Below, piece by piece: positions 37,164-46,300 of a stretch of DNA of 64,000 bases. This DNA comes from Thalassospira profundimaris. GTDB taxonomy: Bacteria > Pseudomonadota > Alphaproteobacteria > Rhodospirillales > Thalassospiraceae. Position 1 is the stretch's first letter; the number at the start of each line of letters is the position of its first letter. The notes under the pieces are model-generated. The model saw only the letters and a program-made list of their open reading frames with translations. It had not been told where the DNA came from and searched no databases. A program made the translations under genes and the position numbers. The DNA is taken from NCBI RefSeq assembly GCF_003326795.1, contig NZ_JPWI01000008.1, positions 161,622-225,621 on the forward strand, given 5' to 3'.

Positions 37164-37441
37164 GTTTCATTTTCAATCCTAGCTTCAGAAGCTTTCTCCA
37201 GAATTGATGCTCTGAACTGTTCTTTTGATGCTTCAATCATTGGTGCGACGAATGGATTTTTTGAGTATTTCCCCATTTTTTCGTCAATTAACGTTTCCAT
37301 TTTGGAAATTGCAATTGCAATGCTCTCTGGGTCATGTGGGTCAAGAGATACTGTACATAATTCACCATCAATATCTTCCAAGGCGCGCTGCGCTTCTTTA
37401 AGCTGTTTCTGGAGCTTATCTAAACCTTCAACTTTGAGCAT
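37160..37441 (-). CDS. Small coiled-coil protein, partner of the TIR-like protein
   Basis: 93 residues. Residues 4-28 form a coiled coil (VEGLDKLQKQLKEAQRALED), followed by a VSLDPHDPESIAIAISKME segment and a charged helical C-terminus. I recognise no catalytic motif. Its stop overlaps the TIR gene start by 4 bases, so the two are coupled and probably made in fixed ratio. It could be a regulator, sensor or scaffold of the TIR protein; this is inference from arrangement alone. Confidence 0.7.
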   Translation of the reverse strand: MLKVEGLDKLQKQLKEAQRALEDIDGELCTVSLDPHDPESIAIAISKMETLIDEKMGKYSKNPFVAPMIEASKEQFRASILEKASEARIENET

Positions 37442-37486
37442 TGGTTGTATCCGATCAATTGCGGCTTAATGTTGTGTTTCTCTAAT

Positions 37487-37516
37487 ATTCTAGCTGAAGG
37501 CATTTCAGGTTTTCAA
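37487..37516 (-). promoter_or_regulatory. Predicted sigma-70 promoter of the TIR island
   Basis: On the minus strand TTGAAA (37511-37516) and TAGAAT (37487-37492) are separated by 18 bases. They lie about 46 bases before the start of the coiled-coil gene, in very AT-rich DNA. Confidence 0.5.
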
Positions 37517-37560
37517 TTAAAAGTTGATGTTTGTTGTTCTGTTTTGATAAAAAAAGGTAA

Positions 37561-37590
37561 GGCCCGCGTCAAATGATGCGGGCCTTTTTG
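37561..37590. terminator. Second copy of the lysK terminator
   Basis: The stem ggcccgcgtca / tgatgcgggcc plus T-run on the plus strand matches the lysK terminator except for one stem base and the last pair. On the minus strand it could end the DUF2157-like gene, whose stop lies 22 bases away. With copy 1 it forms a direct repeat around the TIR island. Confidence 0.85.
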
Positions 37591-37611
37591 TTTGAATGCT
37601 GTCTTGTGGAT

Positions 37612-38667
37612 TTAGCTTGGCGGCAGGTAACGCCGCCAGGGCTGGTCGGCAAATGGTGCAAGCAGGACATGACGGGCTTTTTGCCAGCCAACCCCGAATG
37701 CCATGACAAGGCCGCCAATGATAAAGCAGACCAGAACAATGGTCACAGACGGGTCGATGGCGACACCTTCAAAGCCCGATTGCAGCAGATAGCCGACATA
37801 GATCAGTGAACTGATGATCGGTGATCTGCGATCCACGACCAGCGAGAACAGCATGGCAAGGGCAATCAGCGGAACCATCACCCAGGCCGATGCCTCATAG
37901 GCGATGGCAACCGAATGGATGGTCATCGGTGCGCCCATCACATAAAGCCAGAACGCGCATTCCGCCCAGCCATTGATACGTTCGGGATCGCGGCTGTCGA
38001 TAAAGACGCCAAGGACAAGCAACAGCAACCCGGTCGCGGTGATCAGGTAATTCAGATAGTCGGCAATCGCCGGGCCGATGGCGGCCGTCAGTGCCGCCCA
38101 GGCCACACCAAGGATGCCCGCCGCAATCAGTGCGAAGGATACCGGCAATCTGTATCGCAGGAAAAAGCCCACCTGAAAGGCAAAGCCGATCACGGTCACA
38201 AGCACAAGAATATTGGCAGATTCCTCGCCAAATTCGATGATGCTTTCAAGGGTCGAAAGGCCGCTTCCTGTGCCGTAAAACGGCATAAACAGCGCCATGG
38301 CATACAGCATGATGGTCGCGCCAAGGGCAGCCATGATCGCAATTGACGGCAGGGTCGCCTTGAGCTTGCCCGCGATATATTCAGCCAATGCGACATAACC
38401 GGCAATCGCCAGAAGCGGTGCAACCCAGAAGGCCGGGCTTTCGGTCAGCATGCCCCACAGGATGAACCAGCCAACACTTAATGCCACGACGCCCAGCGCG
38501 ATGAAGATGTCATTCATACCGCGAAACAGGGTGAATTTTTCGGTTTCGGCGGCTTCATGCGATTGCGCGACAAGGAAGCTTTCAAGCCTTGTAAAAGACT
38601 CTTCGCTGATGACACCGGCCGAGATGGCGTTACGAATGTCAGCAAGCGTGAATTGACGGTTTTTCAA
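37612..38667 (-). CDS. Multi-pass membrane protein (DUF2157-like)
   Basis: 351 residues, TTG start with a gggagc purine stretch upstream. A short cytoplasmic N-terminus (FTLADIRNAISAGVISEESFTRLESFLVAQ) precedes about ten hydrophobic segments. The N-terminal helix plus membrane array resembles DUF2157 proteins, with unknown role. It is convergent with the lysK-TIR region. Confidence 0.65.
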   Translation of the reverse strand: MKNRQFTLADIRNAISAGVISEESFTRLESFLVAQSHEAAETEKFTLFRGMNDIFIALGVVALSVGWFILWGMLTESPAFWVAPLLAIAGYVALAEYIAGKLKATLPSIAIMAALGATIMLYAMALFMPFYGTGSGLSTLESIIEFGEESANILVLVTVIGFAFQVGFFLRYRLPVSFALIAAGILGVAWAALTAAIGPAIADYLNYLITATGLLLLVLGVFIDSRDPERINGWAECAFWLYVMGAPMTIHSVAIAYEASAWVMVPLIALAMLFSLVVDRRSPIISSLIYVGYLLQSGFEGVAIDPSVTIVLVCFIIGGLVMAFGVGWQKARHVLLAPFADQPWRRYLPPS

Positions 38668-38849
38668 GGGGGCTCCCGTTTTATTGTTTCTGAAATCGTG
38701 TCAGACGTGACTGTGATACACCGCAATGACAAAGGGTTCAATTTTCGCAGTAAATCGTCAAAATTTGTCCGGTCTGTGGCGCATATCGTTCAATAAGCAA
38801 TATCGGCTTTCATGGTACCTGCATATTCGCCACCACGAAGGAGTAATCA

Positions 38850-39815
38850 ATGGGTATCTGGCAGAAATGCATGATCGCTGTTGCCTGCAACAAGCCGATA
38901 CGTCGCACCGGTGAGGCCATTGGACGCAAGACCGGTCTCGCGGACCAGTTTGTCAGTGCGAGCAATATTGAAGGACATGTTGCGCGCGCCATCCGGTTGC
39001 GCGAACAGGGCATCGGAATATCAAGCTTTTATCTTGGCGAATATGTCACCGACATTGCCCAGGTCCATGAAACAGCAGCACAGCTGGGGGCGCTTGTGCC
39101 CAAGCTCGATCAGGCGGGCGGGGATATTCATATTTCCATCGATCCGTCGCAGCTTGGCTATATGCAGGGCAAGGAAGTCCTTGATCAAAATGTCGATGAC
39201 ATTGCCCGACTGATCCGAACGGCGGCAAACGGAACCGCGCAGCGCAAAAATAACCGCACCATCCGATTAATGATCGATATGGAAGATTTCGACATGATCG
39301 ATGATACGCTTGCCCTGCATCATCGTCTTGCCGATGCGGGCATTCCGGTCGCCCAGACGTTACAGGCCCGTCTGTTCAGAACAGAAACCGATCTTGAGAG
39401 CATGATTGCGCGCGGGGCGATGGTACGGCTGGTCAAGGGCGCCATGGCCCCGCCTGATGCGGTGGCCTTTACCAAGCGCCCCGATATCGATGCCAATTAT
39501 CTGAAGCTTGCAGGCAGGATGTTGTCCGATGCTGCGCGCAATGCCGGGTTCTTTCCGGTGTTTGGCACCCATCATCGCGATCTTGCGATCCGGATCGGGC
39601 AAATTGCCGATCAGAATGGTTGGACGCGCGACCGGTTTGAATTTGAAATGCTGTATGGCGTGAACCAGCCCTTGCAACGTGAATTGCGTGATGCCGGATA
39701 CCGGTTGCGGCTTTATGCGCCGTTCGGGCATGACTGGTGGGCTTATGCCTGGCGTCGGGTCGGGGAAAATCCCCGCAATCTTGGTTTGTTGTTACGATCC
39801 GGGCTGAACCGATAG
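38850..39815 (+). CDS. Proline dehydrogenase family protein (monofunctional)
   Basis: 321 residues with aaggag 6 nt before the ATG. The FAD-binding barrel of PRODH is seen in GISSFYLGEYVTDIAQVHETA, NNRTIRLMIDMEDFDMIDDTL, VRLVKGAM and FPVFGTHHRDLAIRI. The substrate-binding C-terminal motif YAWRRVGENPRNL is intact. It would oxidise proline to pyrroline-5-carboxylate and pass electrons to quinone. Bacteria often also carry a bifunctional PutA; whether this one does is not visible here. A terminator follows. Confidence 0.9.
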   Translation: MGIWQKCMIAVACNKPIRRTGEAIGRKTGLADQFVSASNIEGHVARAIRLREQGIGISSFYLGEYVTDIAQVHETAAQLGALVPKLDQAGGDIHISIDPSQLGYMQGKEVLDQNVDDIARLIRTAANGTAQRKNNRTIRLMIDMEDFDMIDDTLALHHRLADAGIPVAQTLQARLFRTETDLESMIARGAMVRLVKGAMAPPDAVAFTKRPDIDANYLKLAGRMLSDAARNAGFFPVFGTHHRDLAIRIGQIADQNGWTRDRFEFEMLYGVNQPLQRELRDAGYRLRLYAPFGHDWWAYAWRRVGENPRNLGLLLRSGLNR

Positions 39816-39834
39816 ACATCTTAACTACCTGCAT

Positions 39835-39865
39835 ATGCCGCCAGATCCGTCTGGCGGCATTTTTA
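39835..39865 (+). terminator. Terminator of the proline dehydrogenase gene
   Basis: Stem atgccgccaga / tctggcggcat (11 bp perfect), loop tccg, then a short T-run. Confidence 0.88.
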
Positions 39866-39919
39866 CGAGGGCCAGTGTATCGGGAACGGCGGGAACGGCT
39901 GCGAAGGATTGATGTCACA

Positions 39920-39960
39920 TTGACAATATCTGGAGTTTCACATATCAAGTTAGTTAACTT
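39920..39960 (+). promoter_or_regulatory. Promoter with overlapping palindrome for the TetR gene
   Basis: TTGACA (39920-39925) and TATCAA (39943-39948) are 17 bases apart. The palindrome aagtta-gt-taactt (39947-39960) overlaps the -10, as expected for TetR autorepression. It begins 42 bases before the predicted start codon. Confidence 0.6.
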
Positions 39961-39988
39961 ACTTAATTGATCAGAATAAGGATCGGTG

Positions 39989-40570
39989 ATGGCGGGCAAA
40001 CTCAGTTCCGAGGAAAAACGGACAAAGCTTGCCCGTGCGGCAATGAATGTGATCTGGCGCGACGGATATCACGCGGCCACCATTCAGGCCGTCGCCAACG
40101 AAGCCGGATTGCCCGCAGGCGGGGTGTTTTACCGGTTCCCCAGGAAACATGATCTGGCGCGCGCCGCACTTGAAACCATTCAGGGTGAATTCGCACCGCT
40201 TCTGGCCAGCATTGCGCCAGATGGTTCGGTCCGCGAACGCGTTGCCAAATTCTTTGATTATCTTGATGCCATGACCCCGCGCCGGGTGCGCCATGGCTGC
40301 CCGTTAGCGCGCCTGATGATTGATCTGCCACCGGATGCGGATTTTGATGATGCGCGCGCAATCGGACAATCGGTGTTTGATGACCTTGTTGACTGGCTGG
40401 CCACACAGTTCGTGGCAGCGGGCATGGTCTCGACAAAGGCCGAAACCGAAGGACGACGGATTATTGTGCGCTGGCAAGGGGCGATCATTCTTGCGCATGC
40501 GATGAATGACCGTGCCATCCTTGATGACGAAATCGAGGATTTGCGTCAGACGGCGCAGCAATTGCTGTGA
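39989..40570 (+). CDS. TetR/AcrR family transcriptional regulator
   Basis: 193 residues from the ATG at 39989 (aaggat upstream; an in-frame GTG lies directly before). The N-terminal HTH is MNVIWRDGYHAATIQAVANEAGLPAGGVFYRFPRKHDL. The ligand domain has HGCPLARLMIDLPPDADFDD, resembling the AcrR/NemR-like C-terminal domain with a cysteine that might sense electrophiles. It is flanked by unrelated genes, so its own promoter is the only target I can point to. Confidence 0.9.
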   Translation: MAGKLSSEEKRTKLARAAMNVIWRDGYHAATIQAVANEAGLPAGGVFYRFPRKHDLARAALETIQGEFAPLLASIAPDGSVRERVAKFFDYLDAMTPRRVRHGCPLARLMIDLPPDADFDDARAIGQSVFDDLVDWLATQFVAAGMVSTKAETEGRRIIVRWQGAIILAHAMNDRAILDDEIEDLRQTAQQLL

Positions 40571-40678
40571 TGCAATTTATGATTGCCATCATGAAACCAA
40601 TTTCTGGTGATGGTATTGTCGGGTTCAAACGTCATATATTGAAGACAGTTCTGTACTGAACAAAAAGGGGCCGACATT

Positions 40679-41266
40679 ATGCAAAGATTGAAACTGGCGG
40701 TTGCGGGGCTTCTGGCTGGAATGCTTGCGGCCTGTGCAAGCGGCCCGCGCGTCTATACCGATGTTGATCCGGCGGCCGATTTCGGTCAGTTCCAGACCTT
40801 TGCCTTTATTGAATCCGCAGGCAAGGATACCGAGGCCCGGTATCAGACCCTGTCAGGGCAGCGGATCGAGGATGCCATAAGCAGCGCCCTTGAAGCGCGC
40901 GGCTATCGCGTTGATATTCGCAATCCCGATATCCTGATCAATTTCCATCTCAAGACCGAGGAAAAAACGCGGACAGCCCCGCCGGTCTATGTTGGCGGCT
41001 ATTACGGATATCGCAGCGGAATGTATGTTGGCTGGCCGGGCTATGTCGAACCCGGTTATGTCGATACCTATACCGAGGGAACCCTGACGGTTGATATGGT
41101 CAACCGCGTGACCAGACAGATGGTCTGGGAAGGAACGGCGGTTGCGCGTGTGACAAGTTCGGTGCGCGAGGCGCCTAATGAAACAGTCAGATCAGCAGTG
41201 GCATCGATCTTTGCCAAATATCCCTTTGTTGCCGGAAGTAACGTTGCCGTGCCGCTGGCACAGTAA
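40679..41266 (+). CDS. DUF4136 family lipoprotein
   Basis: 195 residues with a lipoprotein signal (LAVAGLLAGMLAAC, lipobox LAAC at the modified cysteine). The mature protein opens YTDVDPAADFGQFQTFAFIES, the DUF4136 hallmark, then has a Tyr/Gly-rich loop (GGYYGYRSGMYVGW) and a beta-rich C-terminus. It is probably anchored in the outer membrane. Function unknown. A strong ribosome site (aaaagggg) precedes the start. Confidence 0.85.
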   Translation: MQRLKLAVAGLLAGMLAACASGPRVYTDVDPAADFGQFQTFAFIESAGKDTEARYQTLSGQRIEDAISSALEARGYRVDIRNPDILINFHLKTEEKTRTAPPVYVGGYYGYRSGMYVGWPGYVEPGYVDTYTEGTLTVDMVNRVTRQMVWEGTAVARVTSSVREAPNETVRSAVASIFAKYPFVAGSNVAVPLAQ

Positions 41267-41309
41267 CTTCCCCAGTGGCATCAAGGCCGCGATACAAGGC
41301 GGGCAATAA

Positions 41310-41336
41310 AAAAGGGCCGGATAACCGGCCCTTTTG
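41310..41336. terminator. Bidirectional terminator between lipoprotein and aminotransferase genes
   Basis: Stem aaagggccgg / ccggcccttt with loop ataa. An A-run precedes it and a T-run follows, so it works on both strands between convergent genes. Confidence 0.85.
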
Positions 41337-41354
41337 TCTGGAATACGCAGGCTG

Positions 41355-42230
41355 TCAGTCTTCGCTGGCCGCGGTGAAAGCCATATAGAGTTCCTGCGCG
41401 CGGCGTGTGATCGGGCCGGGCTGCAGGTTGCGGTCGTCAAGTTTGACGCAGGGTGCAACCTTGTAATAGTTGCCGGTGCCAAAGATTTCGTCGGCAGCTT
41501 CGAGTTCCTCGTATTTGCAGGTTTTCTCGACAACCTCGACGCCGTTTTCACGCAGAAGGGCAATGACGCGCTGACGGGTCAGACCATTAAGGAACGTGCC
41601 ATTGATGGCCGGGGTATAGACCGTACCATCCTTGGCAAAGAACAGGTTGGCATAGGAAAACTCGGCCACATTGCCAATCGGATCAAGCATCACACCGGTA
41701 TCAAAACCGGACTCGGTCGCCTCGGTCACTGCACGGCCGACATTCGGATAGAGGCAGGCTGCCTTGGCCTCGGTCGGGGCACTTTCCGGTGACGGGCGGC
41801 GGAAACTTGATTTGCGTGCCGTAAAGCCGGTCTCGATGGCGTCGGGAATGTCAGAGACCGAAAGACACAGCACGAATTGCGCGCTGTCGGGGTTCGGGGC
41901 AAGGAAGCCTTCACCACCATAGACAATCGGCTTGATATAAAGGGCAAGTGCCGGATCGAATTTCTGAACACCTTCCTTGACCAGGGCAACAATTTCCTCG
42001 GTCGTGATTTTGGGTGTCAGACCCATCAATTTGGCGGAGCGCAGCACACGCGCGCAATGCGGATAAAGGTCGGGCATCTTGCCATTCATACGGCGCGCAC
42101 CGTCAAACACGGTCGATGCCATCCAGACACCATGGGTTTGCGGACCCATGATGTTCGGGTTACCCTCATGCCATTCGCCCTTGTACCAGGTCCAGGTGGT
42201 GGGGGTGCTATCAGTGGCGGCGTGGCCCAT
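41355..42230 (-). CDS. Branched-chain amino acid aminotransferase (fold-type IV PLP enzyme)
   Basis: 291 residues; caggag lies 7 nt before the ATG. The class IV features are HGVWMASTVFDGARRMNGKMPDLYPHCARVL, the PLP lysine in PTEAKAACLYPN, SGFDTGVMLDPIGNVAEFSYANLFF, and NGLTRQRVIALLRENGVEV. It interconverts branched-chain amino acids and their 2-oxo acids, with glutamate as partner. D-amino-acid aminotransferases share the fold, but the sequence style fits the IlvE side. It is monocistronic and divergent from the IMPase-family gene. Confidence 0.88.
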   Translation of the reverse strand: MGHAATDSTPTTWTWYKGEWHEGNPNIMGPQTHGVWMASTVFDGARRMNGKMPDLYPHCARVLRSAKLMGLTPKITTEEIVALVKEGVQKFDPALALYIKPIVYGGEGFLAPNPDSAQFVLCLSVSDIPDAIETGFTARKSSFRRPSPESAPTEAKAACLYPNVGRAVTEATESGFDTGVMLDPIGNVAEFSYANLFFAKDGTVYTPAINGTFLNGLTRQRVIALLRENGVEVVEKTCKYEELEAADEIFGTGNYYKVAPCVKLDDRNLQPGPITRRAQELYMAFTAASED

Positions 42231-42469
42231 TCTTGTACTCCTGATCAGTCTTGTGCGCGTCCGCTTGGCGCGGCGCTGCCGGTGGGGCGGTCAATTCCGG
42301 GGGTGAGAATAGGATTTTTGCCCAAGGATGGTCAAAGAAAAGATCGCATTTGGCGCTGCCTGAAAATTGTCATGAAAAGTTGCGATATCTGCGGGCTGCA
42401 GATTTTGTATATCTGTTTGATTATGAACAAAATTTACCGATCAGAACCATTACCCGAAAGGAAGCCATC

Positions 42470-43279
42470 ATGGGCAGTGACATCAAACTTGATATCAACG
42501 CGCGCTTTGATCATGCTCGGGATGTGATCAAGGCCGCGGGCAAGCGCGCGATGTCCTATTACGATGGCACCGCCGGTGACCTTGAGATCGAGGCAAAGAC
42601 CAATGCCCTTGATATGGTCAGTATTGCCGACAAGAATGTCGAGGCAATCATTCGTGACCGCATTCATGATGCCTTTCCCGAAGACGGATTTCTCGGCGAG
42701 GAAATGGGGATCGAGCAGGGCAGCAATGACTGCCTTTGGGTGATTGACCCGATTGACGGCACAGCCTGTTTTGTCAACCAGATGCCAAGCTGGTGCATTT
42801 CCATTGCACTGGTTGTGGCCGGTGAAATCGTGCTGGGCCTGATCTATCAGCCCTGCAACAAGGAACTTTTCACCGCCCGACTGGGCGAGGGGGCCGAGGC
42901 CAATGGCGAGCCGATCAAGGCCAGTACGGCAAATTCTGTGAGTGAGGGCCTGATGGGGCTTGGCATGTCTCATCGCACCAGCAGTGATGAAATCACGCCT
43001 TTCATCAAGGATTTGCTGGACCGTGAGGGCATCTTTATCCGCAACGGATCAGGGGCGTTGATGATGGCCTATGCCGCGGCGGGCCGGTTGATCGGTTATT
43101 ACGAACCCCATATCAATCCGTGGGACTGCATGGCGGGCATCCTTTTGATGCGCGAGGCCGGTGGCTGGGCCAATGATTATCTTGGTGCGCCTGATGCCCT
43201 TGAAAAAGGCGCGCCTATCCTGACTGCCGGGGCCAATGTTGCCGCCGAATTGCGCGCGATGACCGGGATTGAAAAATAA
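42470..43279 (+). CDS. Inositol monophosphatase family protein
   Basis: 269 residues from the ATG at 42470 (aaaggaag upstream). Metal-binding motifs are present: FLGEEMG, WVIDPIDGTACFVNQMPSWCISIAL and WDCMAGILLMREAGGW. This defines the Mg2+-dependent IMPase/histidinol-phosphatase/PAP-phosphatase superfamily. The NQMPSW variant after the DPIDGT motif is common in histidinol-phosphatase-like or inositol phosphatase members. Substrate not settled. Confidence 0.87.
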   Translation: MGSDIKLDINARFDHARDVIKAAGKRAMSYYDGTAGDLEIEAKTNALDMVSIADKNVEAIIRDRIHDAFPEDGFLGEEMGIEQGSNDCLWVIDPIDGTACFVNQMPSWCISIALVVAGEIVLGLIYQPCNKELFTARLGEGAEANGEPIKASTANSVSEGLMGLGMSHRTSSDEITPFIKDLLDREGIFIRNGSGALMMAYAAAGRLIGYYEPHINPWDCMAGILLMREAGGWANDYLGAPDALEKGAPILTAGANVAAELRAMTGIEK

Positions 43280-43286
43280 AGTCCGG

Positions 43287-43333
43287 TACCGCCCCTGTTG
43301 CAATGGATCAAAGGATCAGGGGGCGGTTTTTTG
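43287..43333 (+). terminator. Terminator of the IMPase-family gene, overlapping the 3' end of the hybrid kinase gene
   Basis: accgcccctg pairs with cagggggcggt (one bulge), followed by six T. The right arm lies within the last codons and stop of the converging kinase gene (stop at 43316). Confidence 0.7.
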
Positions 43334-46300
43334 CTGTGCTGCGCGTCGGTTGTCCAGCATCCGGCTTTCAAGGCGCATCAATTCGCTATTGATGGCCTTG
43401 ATATCAAGCGGCTTGGTGCAATGGGCGTCAAATCCCGCTGCCCGGAAGACGGCAAGATTGTCATTGGAAATATCTGCCGTCAGGGCAAGGATCGGGATGG
43501 TGGCCTTTACGGGGTCATCAAATTCGCGGATTTGTCGCGTGGCTTCGATCCCGTCAAGGACGGGCATATGCACATCCATCAGAACCGCATCGAAATCCTG
43601 TTTTGCAAGGATATCAAGGGCGTCCTGACCATTGGCTGCCGGGGTGATGATGTGCCCCTGCTGTTCAAGGAGTTTCTGGGCAAGGATGCGATTGATCTCG
43701 ATATCCTCGACCAGAAGCAGGTTCCTGCCGGTAACCGGGACCTTTTCAAGATCTTCGTCGGTTTGAGCTTCGATTTCCGCATTTTCCGCCGCCGCCGCAG
43801 CAGAGCTGCGCGGCAGGGTCAATTCAAACCAGAATGTGCTGCCAGTTCCTTCCTGGCTATCGACCCTGATCTTGCCTCCCATTGCCTCAACCATGCGCTG
43901 ACAGATCGCAAGCCCAAGCCCGGTGCCGCCATAGCGGCGTGACGTCGATGTTTCGACCTGTGCAAAGGCCTCGAAAATGGTTTCGAGTTTGTTGGCCGGA
44001 ATGCCGATCCCTTCGTCGCGCACGGAAATGCGGAAACCAAGGTCATCATCGGTGACCGTGGTCGGTGTCACGGTGACATGGATATTGCCATATTTGGTGA
44101 ATTTGATCGCATTGGAGACAAGGTTGGTCAGGACCTGTCGGAAGCGGACCGGATCACCGGTGACCCAGCGCGGCATGTCTGCCGGGATTTCAAGATGCAG
44201 CCGGTTATTCTGTGCGCGTGCGGGCACCAGCATCATTGATGTGACTTCCTCGCAAATCCCGCGCAGATCAAAGGGCACTTCTTCAAGGATCAGGCGTCCG
44301 GCCTCGATCTTGGAGATATCAAGAACATCTCCGATCAGCGACAGGACATGACGGCCCGCCCCGCGAATGGTCGACAGGTATCCGCGCAAGGTTTCGACAG
44401 AAAAATCCTTGTTGTCCAGACTGTCACTGGCAAGTTCGGTATAGCCAAGGATAGATGTCATCGGGGATCGGAATTCGTGGCTCATATGGGCGATGAATTC
44501 CGATTTTGCCCGGTCGGCCTGCTGGGCCTGATTCATTGCCCGTTCGGCAGCGGTACTTGCATTTTCAAGTTCCTCGGTCCGGCGGGCAACCAGATCGACA
44601 ACATATTTTTCCGTGCGGTTGAGTGACCGCAGATAAATCAGCAACAGAATGCTGATCATGCTGCCAAATACAAGGATCGCCCAAGGTTGCCAGTAATGCA
44701 GGCTGGCAAGTGCGGACTTGGTCGGATGCAAGACAATTGTCCAGTCGCGATAGCCAAAGGTGAAATTTGAAACAGTCGGATTGAACGGTCTTTCAAGTTC
44801 GTGCTGAATATGGTCAATGGCATAGTCAGTCGGCCGGTTGGAATAGATCAGCTGTGCGTCGGATCTGGATTTCAGGTCGGCCAGATGGATCTCAAAATCA
44901 AGCGGCATGCGTGCCACGCGCGCCGCCCGCGTGATCATGTCGGTCAGGCGCAGGACACCCACGGCAAGTCCCAGTGGCGGACCATCGGGGTTGCGCCGGT
45001 TCTCAACGCTCAAAAAGGCAAGTGCAGTGGCAACCGCTGAGTTTGACTGAATCAGTTTGATCGGTTCGGTCAGGGTGACATTTCCCGTCAGAAGGGCGGT
45101 CTCAAGCGCACGTCTGCGGGTTTCCTCACTGGCCAGATCAAAGCCGATAGCGGCTTCGTTACCTGAACGCGGGAACACAAAGAAAATCGGGTAATACCCA
45201 TCGCGCTGGGCGGCGGCTTGTCGCTTGCCATCGACCAGTTCGCGGATCTGGAAATCCGGAACTCCGCGCAAGGCGGCATTTTCTTCTATCAGCGCACGGG
45301 CGCGGCCTTCGATAAACGGCGCCCATTCAAGGGCGGCAATCCCCGGACGGCGACTGACCCAGGGGGCAATCATTGCGTCAAACGTATTGGCAGAAACACT
45401 GCCATGGACGTCAAACAGCGTTTTGACCGCGACCAGTGCATCGGTCGCACGGCCAAGTTCTTCGCGAAGGGACGCCTCAAAGGCCAGCCGGTATTGTTCG
45501 GTCGACACGCGTTCTGCCGCAACCAGCTGGCTATAGGTGTACCAGGATGCCAGAGACGACACGCCAAAACCGATGACACCGATCACGATCGAAAGGGTGC
45601 GCCGCATGCGATGCACGTCATCAGAAAGGCGGCCGTCACGTGCGCGCGTCGTGATAAAGGAAATGCGCTCCAGTCCGCCTGCAAGGAACAGGGTCCCGAC
45701 CGATACGGCGATCAGATAGCCATAAAGATTGCGAAGGCCGGTATTGATCCCGACCGACCCGAATGTATTGTTGCCAAGGGCCGCAAAGACAATGATGTCA
45801 GCCACAATGATGGTATTGACGAGTGTCGCACCCAGAAGCCCGAACCGCGTCGCCCCCCAGATCACAAAAGGCAGGGAGACAAAGATGAACAGAAATTCGG
45901 GTTTCGAGACCAGTGGTGTGGTCTGCACCGCCGAGGAAATAACGATGGCGGCAACACAGATAAAGACCAGCTCACCATAATGCTGGCCCATCCGGCCGAA
46001 CTGACGCCATTTCATCAAGCGCATCACAAGTGGCCCGACAACAATTGCGCCGACCAGATCCCCCAGGAACCAGCCCTGCCAGATTTGCGGGAACTGGCCA
46101 AAATTCCCGATCACGACAAGACTGAGCGATGTGGCGCCAAAAAGAGCGGACAGGGCAGGGCTGAGCACGCATCCGAGCGACAGGAAAATCAGCATGTTTC
46201 GGAACAGGCCGATCGGGTAGGTCCCGCAAAACCGCCGGACAAGCAATGCCGGGCCGATGGCGGCAATGGTATTGCCTGATGCGATCAGAAAGGCGAGGGT

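Noticed and set aside
36261..37441. Classical toxin-antitoxin pair
   Set aside because: The TIR-like protein is a large two-domain protein and the small partner lacks an antitoxin DNA-binding motif. A defence effector with an accessory protein fits better.
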